Both the position numbers and the translations under genes were made by a program. The notes under the pieces are model-generated. The model was not told the origin of the DNA and did no database searches. It saw only the letters and a program-made list of their open reading frames with translations. From the NCBI GenBank assembly GCA_028817895.1, contig JAPPOQ010000041.1, forward strand, positions 49,096 through 113,095: 64,000 nucleotides of DNA. The letters are read 5' to 3'. Positions 56,964 to 64,000 of this stretch are shown here, one piece after another. Each line of letters starts with the position of its first letter. Positions within the stretch are counted from its first letter, which is position 1. This stretch comes from Ahrensia sp. (lineage in GTDB: Bacteria; Pseudomonadota; Alphaproteobacteria; Rhizobiales; Rhizobiaceae).

Positions 56964-57037
56964 TGACCCCTACGACAATGGCGCCGCGGCGCGGAGCGGT
57001 GACTCGTCTCTTGGAATAGGACGGAACCCGGCCTAAG

Positions 57038-58006
57038 GTGCGGTATGCAATCGTGTTGTGGGAGGGGCCGGACGCATTGCCTGCACTTGATCAACTCGCT
57101 GACCCGCAAACGGTGCGCTCCCACGTGCCATTCGCGCCGCGTCGCATTGGCGAAGGCGGCGTCTGGGGAGAGTTGATCGTTGAGGAATTTGCGCCGCAGC
57201 CTCCTACAGAGATGGAAACACCCGCGGAGACGCACCACCAGCTCAACGCCTGCTTTTCAAGCGAATGGGCGCTGCGCCGCTGGTCCGGACGTTCCCGATC
57301 TGGCATTTTTTCGCGCGAGGATGTCGCTATCATTGCGGCGGGCGAGCCGGTTCACTGGGCCTGGCCCTATGGCTCGGCTCATTGCGTGCATGTGCATCTG
57401 CCGGAGCGCCTCCTGAACATGGTTGCAGACGATATTGGCGCGCCCAGGCAGCGTATTGCGCACATAGACAGCACATTGGGATGCCAGAACGATTTGCTGC
57501 AACGCCTGTTGTGGTCGCTTTATTGCGAATTGCGAAAAACCGGGCCGGGATCGCGCCTGTTCGTGGATACGATTGCGGTACAGCTTTGCATCGCGATGAT
57601 CCGTCGCCAGCCTGATGTCTCAGACCAAGATGCGAAGCGAGCCGAACGGCTTCCCACCGATATTGGCCGCGTTGTTGACTATATCGAGGCGCATCTGGGC
57701 GAGTCCATCAGCCTGGGAGACCTGGCGAGCCTGTGCGATCTGACTACGCATCAGTTGTTGCGGCGTTTCAAGCGCGCTACGGGCCTGCCGCCGCATCGCT
57801 TCGTGATGCAAAGACGGGCTGAGCGGGCAGCCGAAACGCTGCGAAAAGACGCCAGCGAAACGCCGCTGGCGTCTCTGGCCGCTGAACTTGGGTTTGCAGA
57901 CCAAACGCATTTTACGAAGGTCTTCAAGCAGCATGTTGGTATGACTCCAGCGCGCTATCGTGCGCTTGCAAAATCCTACCAAAATCCCATCCGATTGCGC
58001 CAATAG
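57038..58006 (+). CDS. AraC-family transcriptional regulator
   Basis: Up to 322 residues if it starts at the GTG at 57038; the real start is uncertain and could be a few codons later. The N-terminal part is a beta-rich sensing domain. The C-terminal 100 residues hold two helix-turn-helices: SLGDLASLCDLTTHQLLRRFKRATGLPPHRFV and PLASLAAELGFADQTHFTKVFKQHVGMTPARYR, the AraC signature. It lies directly upstream of the M24 peptidase/amidase/ABC genes and probably activates them. GC is again high. Confidence 0.88.
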   Translation: MRYAIVLWEGPDALPALDQLADPQTVRSHVPFAPRRIGEGGVWGELIVEEFAPQPPTEMETPAETHHQLNACFSSEWALRRWSGRSRSGIFSREDVAIIAAGEPVHWAWPYGSAHCVHVHLPERLLNMVADDIGAPRQRIAHIDSTLGCQNDLLQRLLWSLYCELRKTGPGSRLFVDTIAVQLCIAMIRRQPDVSDQDAKRAERLPTDIGRVVDYIEAHLGESISLGDLASLCDLTTHQLLRRFKRATGLPPHRFVMQRRAERAAETLRKDASETPLASLAAELGFADQTHFTKVFKQHVGMTPARYRALAKSYQNPIRLRQ

Positions 58007-58069
58007 CGTTCTATATCGCTGAAATCGGCCATTGCACGTTTCTAATGCCAGGAACGGAGAAGCCATGCG

Positions 58070-59284
58070 ATGATCGGCGACAGATTTCCCAAAAGCGAAT
58101 ATGAAGACCGTTGGGCCCGTGTACGAGCAGCCTGCAAAGAGCAAGGCTATGACGCGGTTGTCGTGTTTTCTCGCGGCGGGGCGGTGGTCGATTCCTATGC
58201 CGACATTCTCTACCTGGTGAATCACTACCATCCCTTTGTTTTCAGCAATGACTTCCCCAACTGGTGGATTGGCCGCGCTCATGCGGGCCTGGTGCTGACC
58301 ATGGACGATGATCCAGCGCTGGTGGTCGATGTCACCGACTGGCGCCGCGATCTCGTGAAAACATCGGATGTGCGCTTTGACTTCGACGTGCCGGGAACCG
58401 TTGTCAAAGTCTTGCATGAGCGCGGGTTGGGCAAGGCTCGCATCGCGCTGGTGGGCGGCAATGCTATGACGGCAAGTGTCTACCGTTTCCTGCTGGAGGC
58501 CGCAGGCGAGATCAGCTTCATCAATGACGACAAGCTGGTGGAAACTCTGCGCATCACCAAGAGCCCGCTTGAACAACAGGCCATTCGCGAATCCGTCGCT
58601 ATTGGCAACCAGGTGATGGAAGCCATGATGACAACCGCCCTGGAGCCGGGCGTCACAGAGGCGCAGTGCATCACGGCAGGTCTATCCATAGCGATGGAGA
58701 ATTGCATCGCCGTTTATGACGCCGCCTGCGCATCCGGGCCGGAGAGCTTTCACTACTCCTACGGCAGGCTGCCCTCATGGACGGACCGAAAGCTCGAAGC
58801 CGGCGACTTTTTCCATGTCGACACCTATGGCGCGCTCGACGGCTACCTTTACGACTTTTCCCGCACCAGCGTGTGTGGCGGCAAACCAACCGCCGACCAG
58901 CAGTTCATTTTAGACGCTGCCGTAGAGGCTGTGGATGCCGGTGTGGAGACCATGCGGCCCGGTATTCCCGCCAAGGATGTCTATCACGCCGTGAGGAATG
59001 TCTTGGCTGGTCACGACATGATCGGCGACGGGCTTGGTGGCGACTACTCCAACACCCCTGCCTTGTGCGGCAGCTTTCCCGCCCATGGTCACGCGATCGG
59101 TCTGTTTTGGGATCCGCCATGGCTGTTGCCGGATGAGGAGATGCTGATCGAACCAGGCATGGCCTTTGGCATCGAATTGATGGCCGGTCGCCCCGGCGTG
59201 GGCGCGGTGAAATGCGAGCAGAATGTCATCGTCACAGAAACAGGCTGCGACCTGCTCACCACCATCCCGAAATATTTCGTCTGA
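58070..59284 (+). CDS. M24-family metallopeptidase (creatinase/Xaa-Pro type)
   Basis: A 404-residue pita-bread-fold hydrolase. Candidate ligands are the Asp in FFHVDTYGALDGYLYDFSRTS (two), the His in PAHGHAIGLFW, Glu in FGIELMAGRPGVGAV and Glu in KCEQNVIVTETG. The family includes Xaa-Pro aminopeptidases, creatinases and related amidinohydrolases; the substrate cannot be assigned. Shine-Dalgarno GGAGAA precedes the ATG at 58070. The amidase gene starts 23 bases after its stop, so the two are co-transcribed. Confidence 0.88.
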   Translation: MIGDRFPKSEYEDRWARVRAACKEQGYDAVVVFSRGGAVVDSYADILYLVNHYHPFVFSNDFPNWWIGRAHAGLVLTMDDDPALVVDVTDWRRDLVKTSDVRFDFDVPGTVVKVLHERGLGKARIALVGGNAMTASVYRFLLEAAGEISFINDDKLVETLRITKSPLEQQAIRESVAIGNQVMEAMMTTALEPGVTEAQCITAGLSIAMENCIAVYDAACASGPESFHYSYGRLPSWTDRKLEAGDFFHVDTYGALDGYLYDFSRTSVCGGKPTADQQFILDAAVEAVDAGVETMRPGIPAKDVYHAVRNVLAGHDMIGDGLGGDYSNTPALCGSFPAHGHAIGLFWDPPWLLPDEEMLIEPGMAFGIELMAGRPGVGAVKCEQNVIVTETGCDLLTTIPKYFV

Positions 59285-59307
59285 TCACACCGGAGCATAC
59301 ACACTTC

Positions 59308-60858
59308 ATGCCAACACCCCGCTGCCCCGATCTGGAAGAGCTGGAGATCATCTCCCGGCGCTTCGGCCTGCGGGCCAGCGAGGACGAACTGGCATCTTAC
59401 AAGGAGCTGATCGAAGACACCCTCAGCTCCTATCGCTGGCTGGAGGACGTGCAGGAACCAAAGCTCCCTGTCATTGTTCCGCGCAGTCCCGGCCAGCGAC
59501 CCCCTTTGGCTGAAAATCAGTTGGGCGCGTGGGCGGCGCGTTGCAACATCAGCACCGGAAGCGGTGGCCCGCTTGCGGGGAAAACAGTCGCGATCAAAGA
59601 CAATGTTGCCGTTGCAGGTGTGCCCATGATGAACGGCTCATCCATGCTGGACGGCTTTACACCCGACATAGACGCGACCGTGGTCACGCGCATCTTGGAA
59701 GCCGGGGGCACCATCACCGGCAAATCTGTTTGTGAACATCTTTGCTTCTCCGGTGGCAGCCACACATCCGACACCGGGCCGGTACGCAATCCGCATGACA
59801 TGGCGCGCAATGCGGGCGGCTCTTCCAGCGGCTCTGCGGCGCTGGTTGCGTCAGGCGCCTGCGACATGGCAATCGGCGGGGACCAGGGCGGCTCGATCCG
59901 CGTTCCTTCATCCTATTGCGGCTGTGTGGGCCTGAAACCCAGCTTTGGGCTGGTTCCCTATACCGGTGCCGCACCCATCGAACGTACGCTGGATCATTTG
60001 GGGCCAATGGCTTCGACGGTTCGCGATGTCGCGCTTTTGCTGGACGCGATTGCCGGGCCGGACGATCTCGACCCGCGGCAGGGTCATGTCAGCGTGGCGG
60101 AAGCGCCATATTCGGAAACAATCGACGAGGGTATCGAGAATCTGTCCGTTGGGTTGCTGGCCGAGGGATTTGGGTGGGACCAGTCCGAAACCGATGTGGA
60201 CGAGACGGTTCGCCAGGCAGCCCTTAAGCTCAGCGAGGCCGGGGCCACGGTCGCCGATACGTCCATTCCCCTACACCGCCAAGGCTTGCATATCTGGACC
60301 GGGATTGCGGTCGAAGGCGCCTACAGCACGGTGGTGCGCGGCAACTCTGGCGGCACCAACGCCGCCGGATACTTCGACACGCCGCTGATTGACGCTTTCA
60401 GCCGCGCAAAGGCACGCAACGGCGCCGATTTTTCTGTCACGGTGAAGCTCACAATCCTTTTGGGTGAATATCTGCAGTCAACCTATGGCGGCCGCTACTA
60501 CGCCAAGGCCCGCAATATCTCGCGCAGTCTCATCGCCGCTTATGAGACCGCGTTGCGCAACCATGACGTGATCGCCATGCCAACGACGCCGCGCAAGGCA
60601 ACCGTTCTGCCCGCTGAGGACGCACCATGGCCCGAAATCATAGACCGTGCATGGGAGTGCGAGGTCAATACGAGACCCTTTGATGTAACCGGCCATCCCG
60701 CACTCGCGGTTCCCTGCGGCATGAGCGACGGATTGCCCGTCAGCCTCATGTTGGTTGGCCGCAAGGGAGGGGAAGCAAAGCTTCTGCGCGTCGCTCGAGC
60801 AATTGAGCAACTTTGCCCAACACCCCGCCCGTCGCCTCCTGAAGAGGCGACATCATAA
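59308..60858 (+). CDS. Amidase-signature hydrolase
   Basis: A 516-residue enzyme from the ATG at 59308 (MPTPRCPDLEELE). The Ser-cisSer-Lys triad is Lys97 in TVAIKDNV, Ser172-174 in NAGGSSSGSAAL and the nucleophile Ser196 in GGDQGGSIRVPSSYCG. The N-terminal 90 residues resemble enantioselective amidases linked to nitrile metabolism. The natural amide is unknown. It lies between the M24 peptidase and the ABC importer, suggesting sequential cleavage of one imported compound. Confidence 0.88.
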   Translation: MPTPRCPDLEELEIISRRFGLRASEDELASYKELIEDTLSSYRWLEDVQEPKLPVIVPRSPGQRPPLAENQLGAWAARCNISTGSGGPLAGKTVAIKDNVAVAGVPMMNGSSMLDGFTPDIDATVVTRILEAGGTITGKSVCEHLCFSGGSHTSDTGPVRNPHDMARNAGGSSSGSAALVASGACDMAIGGDQGGSIRVPSSYCGCVGLKPSFGLVPYTGAAPIERTLDHLGPMASTVRDVALLLDAIAGPDDLDPRQGHVSVAEAPYSETIDEGIENLSVGLLAEGFGWDQSETDVDETVRQAALKLSEAGATVADTSIPLHRQGLHIWTGIAVEGAYSTVVRGNSGGTNAAGYFDTPLIDAFSRAKARNGADFSVTVKLTILLGEYLQSTYGGRYYAKARNISRSLIAAYETALRNHDVIAMPTTPRKATVLPAEDAPWPEIIDRAWECEVNTRPFDVTGHPALAVPCGMSDGLPVSLMLVGRKGGEAKLLRVARAIEQLCPTPRPSPPEEATS

Positions 60859-60889
60859 ACACCGCTTTCCACACTGAAAGGAGACGACG

Positions 60890-61873
60890 ATGAGACGACA
60901 GTTGAAAATCGCAATCGCCGCATTGGCACTGATGCTGCTCGCATTGACCAACGTTGCCAAGGCAGAGCCGCTGCGCATCGGATATTCAGACTGGCCAGGC
61001 TTCGTGCCTTTCGAGGTTGCGTTGAAGAAGGGCTTCTTTGAGGAAGTCGGGGTCGATGTCGAAATGGTCTGGTTCGAATATGGGCCAAGCATCGACGCCT
61101 TTGCGGCCGGTCAGCTTGATGCCGTCACCATTGCTGTCTTCGATGCGCTGGTGCTCGGATCAAGCGGCGTGCCGTCACGCGCGGCCTTTCTGACCGACTA
61201 TTCCAACGGCAATGAGATGATTGTCGCCCGTCCAGGGATCGACTCCATGGCCGATCTGAAGGGCAAGAAGATCGGCGTGGAAACCAATCTCGTCGAACAT
61301 CTAGTCCTGTTGAAGGCGCTTGAGCTCGCCGGTTTGACCGCCGATGATGTTGAACTGGTGCATGGTGCCACCGGCGAATTGCCGCGTGTTCTGGCTTCCG
61401 GTCAGGTCGATGCGGTGGCTGTTTGGTATCCGGTGGGCGGACAGGCTCTCGCCGAAGTGCCGGGGTCAAAAGCTGTGTTCACAACACGGGAAGTTCCGGG
61501 CCTTGTGTTCGACGCGCTGATGGTGACGCCGCAATCGCTCGCCTCGCGTCGCGAAGACTGGGTCAAGGTTGCCCGCGCCTGGTTCATGGGTCTGGATTTT
61601 ATTCGCGACCCTGCAACCAAGGATGAGGCCATGCAAATCATGGGCGCCAGGGTGAACCTCACGCCGGAGCAGTTTGAAGAAAACCTGGTTGGGTCCGACC
61701 CGCTTTCTCTGGAAGACAATGTCAAACACTTCCGCGATGCTGAGGGATTTGAATCCGTCTATGGTTCGGCTCGGCATGTCGATGAATTTGTCCGGGCACA
61801 AGGTCTTTACAGCGACCCACAAGACGTTTCGACCTACTTCGACTCAAACGTCATTCCCGACCTGCTCAAATAG
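60890..61873 (+). CDS. NitT/TauT-type ABC transporter substrate-binding protein
   Basis: A 327-residue periplasmic protein. The signal peptide ends LTNVAKA, and the mature part starts EPLRIGYSDWPGFVPFEVALKKGFFEEVGVDVEMVWF, the NMT1/SsuA-like pattern. KGKKIGVETNLVEHLVLLKALELAGL follows. Ligands of the family range from taurine and nitrate to pyrimidine precursors. RBS: AAAGGAGACGACG before the ATG. It starts 31 bases after the amidase. Confidence 0.88.
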   Translation: MRRQLKIAIAALALMLLALTNVAKAEPLRIGYSDWPGFVPFEVALKKGFFEEVGVDVEMVWFEYGPSIDAFAAGQLDAVTIAVFDALVLGSSGVPSRAAFLTDYSNGNEMIVARPGIDSMADLKGKKIGVETNLVEHLVLLKALELAGLTADDVELVHGATGELPRVLASGQVDAVAVWYPVGGQALAEVPGSKAVFTTREVPGLVFDALMVTPQSLASRREDWVKVARAWFMGLDFIRDPATKDEAMQIMGARVNLTPEQFEENLVGSDPLSLEDNVKHFRDAEGFESVYGSARHVDEFVRAQGLYSDPQDVSTYFDSNVIPDLLK

Positions 61874-61926
61874 GCCACTTGCAAGCATGGCTGCAGGCGG
61901 CTGAAACTGGCTCGGTGAGGGATCCG

Positions 61927-62952
61927 ATGCAAAACAGTCGCAGCAACCAGCCGGGATGGTTTGATGTTCGCAAACCGCTGCCACCCGGCAGAGCGGCTGC
62001 CCTGAAGGTTCTGGCATTCCTCTTGCCGGTTCTGATCTGGGCAGCCGCCTCCTACATTCCCTTCGATGCCAAACCCTATATGCGCGTTGTTGAGCCTGGC
62101 GCGTCATCGTTTCTGACACCCGGCATGCTGATCAAGCGCGATGCTTTTGATCAGGAGCGGCGTTCTTTGAACGATCAGGGGCTTGCCACGCCGACCGGCA
62201 CTCCCTCCATGCCGATCTATTTGCCCGCGCCGCATGAGGTGGGCGTCGCTCTTTTCACCGCCTTCACCACGACCCCTGCCCGTTCCGACGCTGTGTGGCT
62301 GCATGAGAGCCTGTTTCATAGCATCCAGATCATCTTTTGGGGATTTGCTCTGGCCTGCGCGATCGGCGTCCCGCTTGGTGTGTTGGCGGGCACCTTTGAT
62401 ACCGTCTCGAAACTGGTGGAACCCTTTGTTGATTTCGTGCGCTACATGCCGGCTCCCGCTTTTGGCGCGGTAGTGGTCGCGTTCTTCGGCATTTACGATG
62501 CACCCAAAATTGCCATCATCTTCATAGGTACATTTTTCCAGATGGTGCTGGTTGTCGCCAATACGACCAGGCTTCTCGACATCGCGCTGATCGAAGCGGC
62601 TCAAACGCTCGGTGCCAGCCGCATATCGCTTCTGATGCGGGTCATCATTCCCGGCATTCTGCCCAAACTCTACGATGATCTTCGCATTCTGCTCGGCTGG
62701 GCCTGGACCTATCTCATCGTTGCCGAGCTTATCGGTGCTGCTTCCGGCATCAGCTACTTCATCAATCAGCAGGGGCGCTTCAGCCAGTATCAGAATGTCT
62801 ATGCCGGTATTGTACTGATCGGCCTGATTGGCTTTGCAACCGACCAACTCCTGATGCGCATCAAACCGTATTTGATGCCTTGGATTCCCGGCGGGCGGGC
62901 GCTGTTCAGACAGAAGAGTAGCCCCACCTCCGTGAACGAAGCGAAGGCATGA
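61927..62952 (+). CDS. ABC transporter permease (NitT/TauT type)
   Basis: A 341-residue membrane protein from the ATG at 61927, with GAGGG about seven bases upstream; an earlier in-frame start has no RBS. A polar N-terminal loop region (residues 45-115) is followed by five membrane segments. The EAA loop EAAQTLGASRISLLMRVIIPGILPKLYDDLRI matches SsuC/TauC permeases. It precedes the ATPase gene with an ATGA overlap. Confidence 0.88.
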   Translation: MQNSRSNQPGWFDVRKPLPPGRAAALKVLAFLLPVLIWAAASYIPFDAKPYMRVVEPGASSFLTPGMLIKRDAFDQERRSLNDQGLATPTGTPSMPIYLPAPHEVGVALFTAFTTTPARSDAVWLHESLFHSIQIIFWGFALACAIGVPLGVLAGTFDTVSKLVEPFVDFVRYMPAPAFGAVVVAFFGIYDAPKIAIIFIGTFFQMVLVVANTTRLLDIALIEAAQTLGASRISLLMRVIIPGILPKLYDDLRILLGWAWTYLIVAELIGAASGISYFINQQGRFSQYQNVYAGIVLIGLIGFATDQLLMRIKPYLMPWIPGGRALFRQKSSPTSVNEAKA

Positions 62953-63737
62953 GCACGTCTTCCGCACCGCATGGATCGGCGCCGTTTCAGCTTGAGGTGC
63001 GCGGGCTCGGCAAGGTTTTTGAGGCTGAACAGGGTCCGGTAGAAGCGCTTCAGGATATCAGCTTCAACGTGCAAGCTCGTGAGTTCATGACCATCATCGG
63101 TCAGTCCGGTTGCGGGAAGTCGACCCTGGCGCGCATTCTTGCCGGCATCGAAACGCAAACCAGTGGTCGCGTTTTGCTGGATGGTGTGCCCGTGAGTGGC
63201 CCGGGGCCGGATCGTGGTATGGTGTTTCAAAGCTACACGCTGTTCCCGTGGCTCACCGTGCGCGGCAATGTCATGTTTGGCCCCCGCCGCACCGGAAGGG
63301 GCAGAGCCGAAGCCATTGACATCGCCGAACACTGGGTGCGGCTGGTTGGGCTTGAGACCTTTCTCGATGCCTATCCCAGCCAACTTTCAGGCGGCATGAA
63401 GCAGCGAGTCGCCATTGCAAGAGCGCTGGCCAACGAGCCGCGCATTCTTCTCATGGACGAACCCTTTGCCGCGCTCGACGCGCAGACCCGCACTGAAGTG
63501 CGCGAGGAGTTGCTGAAGCTTTGCGAAAAGACTCCGATGACGGTCGTGTTCATCACCCATGATCTGGACGAAGCGGTGCTTCTCGCCGATCGCATACTCG
63601 TTTTGAAGGCAAGGCCGGGCCGGGTTGACCGCATTCTCAACGTTGGGCTTGAGCGCCCACGCGATGCTGCCACCATGGCCGATCCCAGCTTCATAGACTT
63701 GCGGAGCACCATCGGTGAGCTGATCCACAAGAGTTAG
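62949..63737 (+). CDS. ABC transporter ATP-binding protein (NitT/TauT type)
   Basis: A 262-residue ATPase: Walker A GQSGCGKSTLARILAG, Q-loop MVFQSYTLFPWLTVRGN, signature LSGGMKQRVAIARALANEP, Walker B ILLMDEPFAALDAQTR and switch His VFITHDLDEAV. Its ATG overlaps the permease stop as ATGA. Completes the importer of this cluster. Confidence 0.92.
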   Translation: MSTSSAPHGSAPFQLEVRGLGKVFEAEQGPVEALQDISFNVQAREFMTIIGQSGCGKSTLARILAGIETQTSGRVLLDGVPVSGPGPDRGMVFQSYTLFPWLTVRGNVMFGPRRTGRGRAEAIDIAEHWVRLVGLETFLDAYPSQLSGGMKQRVAIARALANEPRILLMDEPFAALDAQTRTEVREELLKLCEKTPMTVVFITHDLDEAVLLADRILVLKARPGRVDRILNVGLERPRDAATMADPSFIDLRSTIGELIHKS

Positions 63738-63905
63738 AGCAAGTCTCGCCCCGATTGAAGCAGTTTGATGGGATGGATTTTTCGATCTGGCAAGGAGAAC
63801 ACCGCAGAGCGATGCTGAGCATCGCACGAGGATTTCGACGCCGTCAGAGCGAAAAAGACACCCAAGCAAATGATGTTCAAGGCATTGAAAATGAAGAGTA
63901 ATTTG
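63738..63905. repeat. Possible intergenic repeat element with a small palindrome
   Basis: The segment contains GCGATGC-TGA-GCATCGC at 63810-63826 and a tail of short overlapping ORFs. Its wording (CAAGGAGAACACCGCAGAGC) recalls, from memory, a sequence type scattered between genes in rhizobial genomes. No support is available here beyond that impression. The remaining 95 bases to the window end show nothing clear. Confidence 0.25.
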
Positions 63906-64000
63906 CAATCGTTTGAACTTGTTTCATTGTGCCCTGACTGTGTTACGCACGAACTTGTGGTGCCCGCACCACGGCGTCGCACGCGCCTTGTCAGGTCACA

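Noticed and set aside
56964..56990. TAGGGGTC shared between the tRNA-Arg 3' part and the minus strand near 56970
   Set aside because: It is in inverted orientation; integration by recombination between att sites gives direct repeats.
63734..63982. 82-codon minus-strand ORF at the window end
   Set aside because: It covers the possible intergenic repeat and shows no family pattern or RBS.

Overview
The window is about 64 kb of an alphaproteobacterial chromosome, most likely from the order Hyphomicrobiales (Rhizobiales). The basis is gene content and order: trpF-trpB-trpA-accD-folC on one strand, mutM/enoyl-CoA hydratase/rpsT next to dnaA, a RegB/RegA (ActSR/PrrBA-type) pair, mmcB, a DUF2852 protein and an alphaproteobacterial RpoH-type promoter before dnaK. 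No genus can be named from the sequence alone.

Layout. 1-24,900 is a dense, mostly minus-strand housekeeping block: DMT transporter, Crp/Fnr regulator, folC, accD, trpA, an unlisted 30-codon membrane ORF, trpB, trpF, an orphan HigA-like antitoxin, a DUF45 metallopeptidase, pyrF, dnaJ-dnaK, alkB (plus strand), a HAD hydrolase, a MoeB/ThiF-like E1, recF-dnaN-dnaA, rhodanese, rpsT, enoyl-CoA hydratase, mutM and an SDR. The 0.8 kb gap between the rhodanese gene and rpsT holds a dense cluster of GANTC sites. 24,900-36,700 is plus-strand: glpK, a YnjBCD-type ABC transporter, hrpB, regB-regA, mmcB (minus) and a lipoprotein L,D-transpeptidase.

36,801-36,877 is tRNA-Arg(ACG), the left border of an integrated mobilizable element of about 20 kb (to about 56,970). 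The large serine recombinase gene ends inside the tRNA. Behind it lies a minus-strand transfer module with a TraG/VirD4-type coupling ATPase whose membrane anchor seems to be a separate overlapping gene. At the right end are a relaxase, a MobC-like protein and a small partner. No VirB-type secretion genes are present, so the element looks mobilizable rather than self-transmissible. Its cargo is lower in GC. It includes a CBASS anti-phage system (DncV-like CD-NTase, an E2-E1 fusion Cap2, a divergent Cap15 effector, no Cap3), a Fic protein whose consensus promoter is covered by helically phased repeats, a 479-residue protein with a possible PD-(D/E)XK nuclease core, a resolvase and several unrecognised proteins.

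57,000-64,000 returns to chromosome-like GC: an AraC regulator, an M24 (creatinase/Xaa-Pro type) peptidase, an amidase-signature hydrolase and a NitT/TauT-type ABC importer. Together they look like an uptake and hydrolysis operon for an unidentified amide-containing compound.
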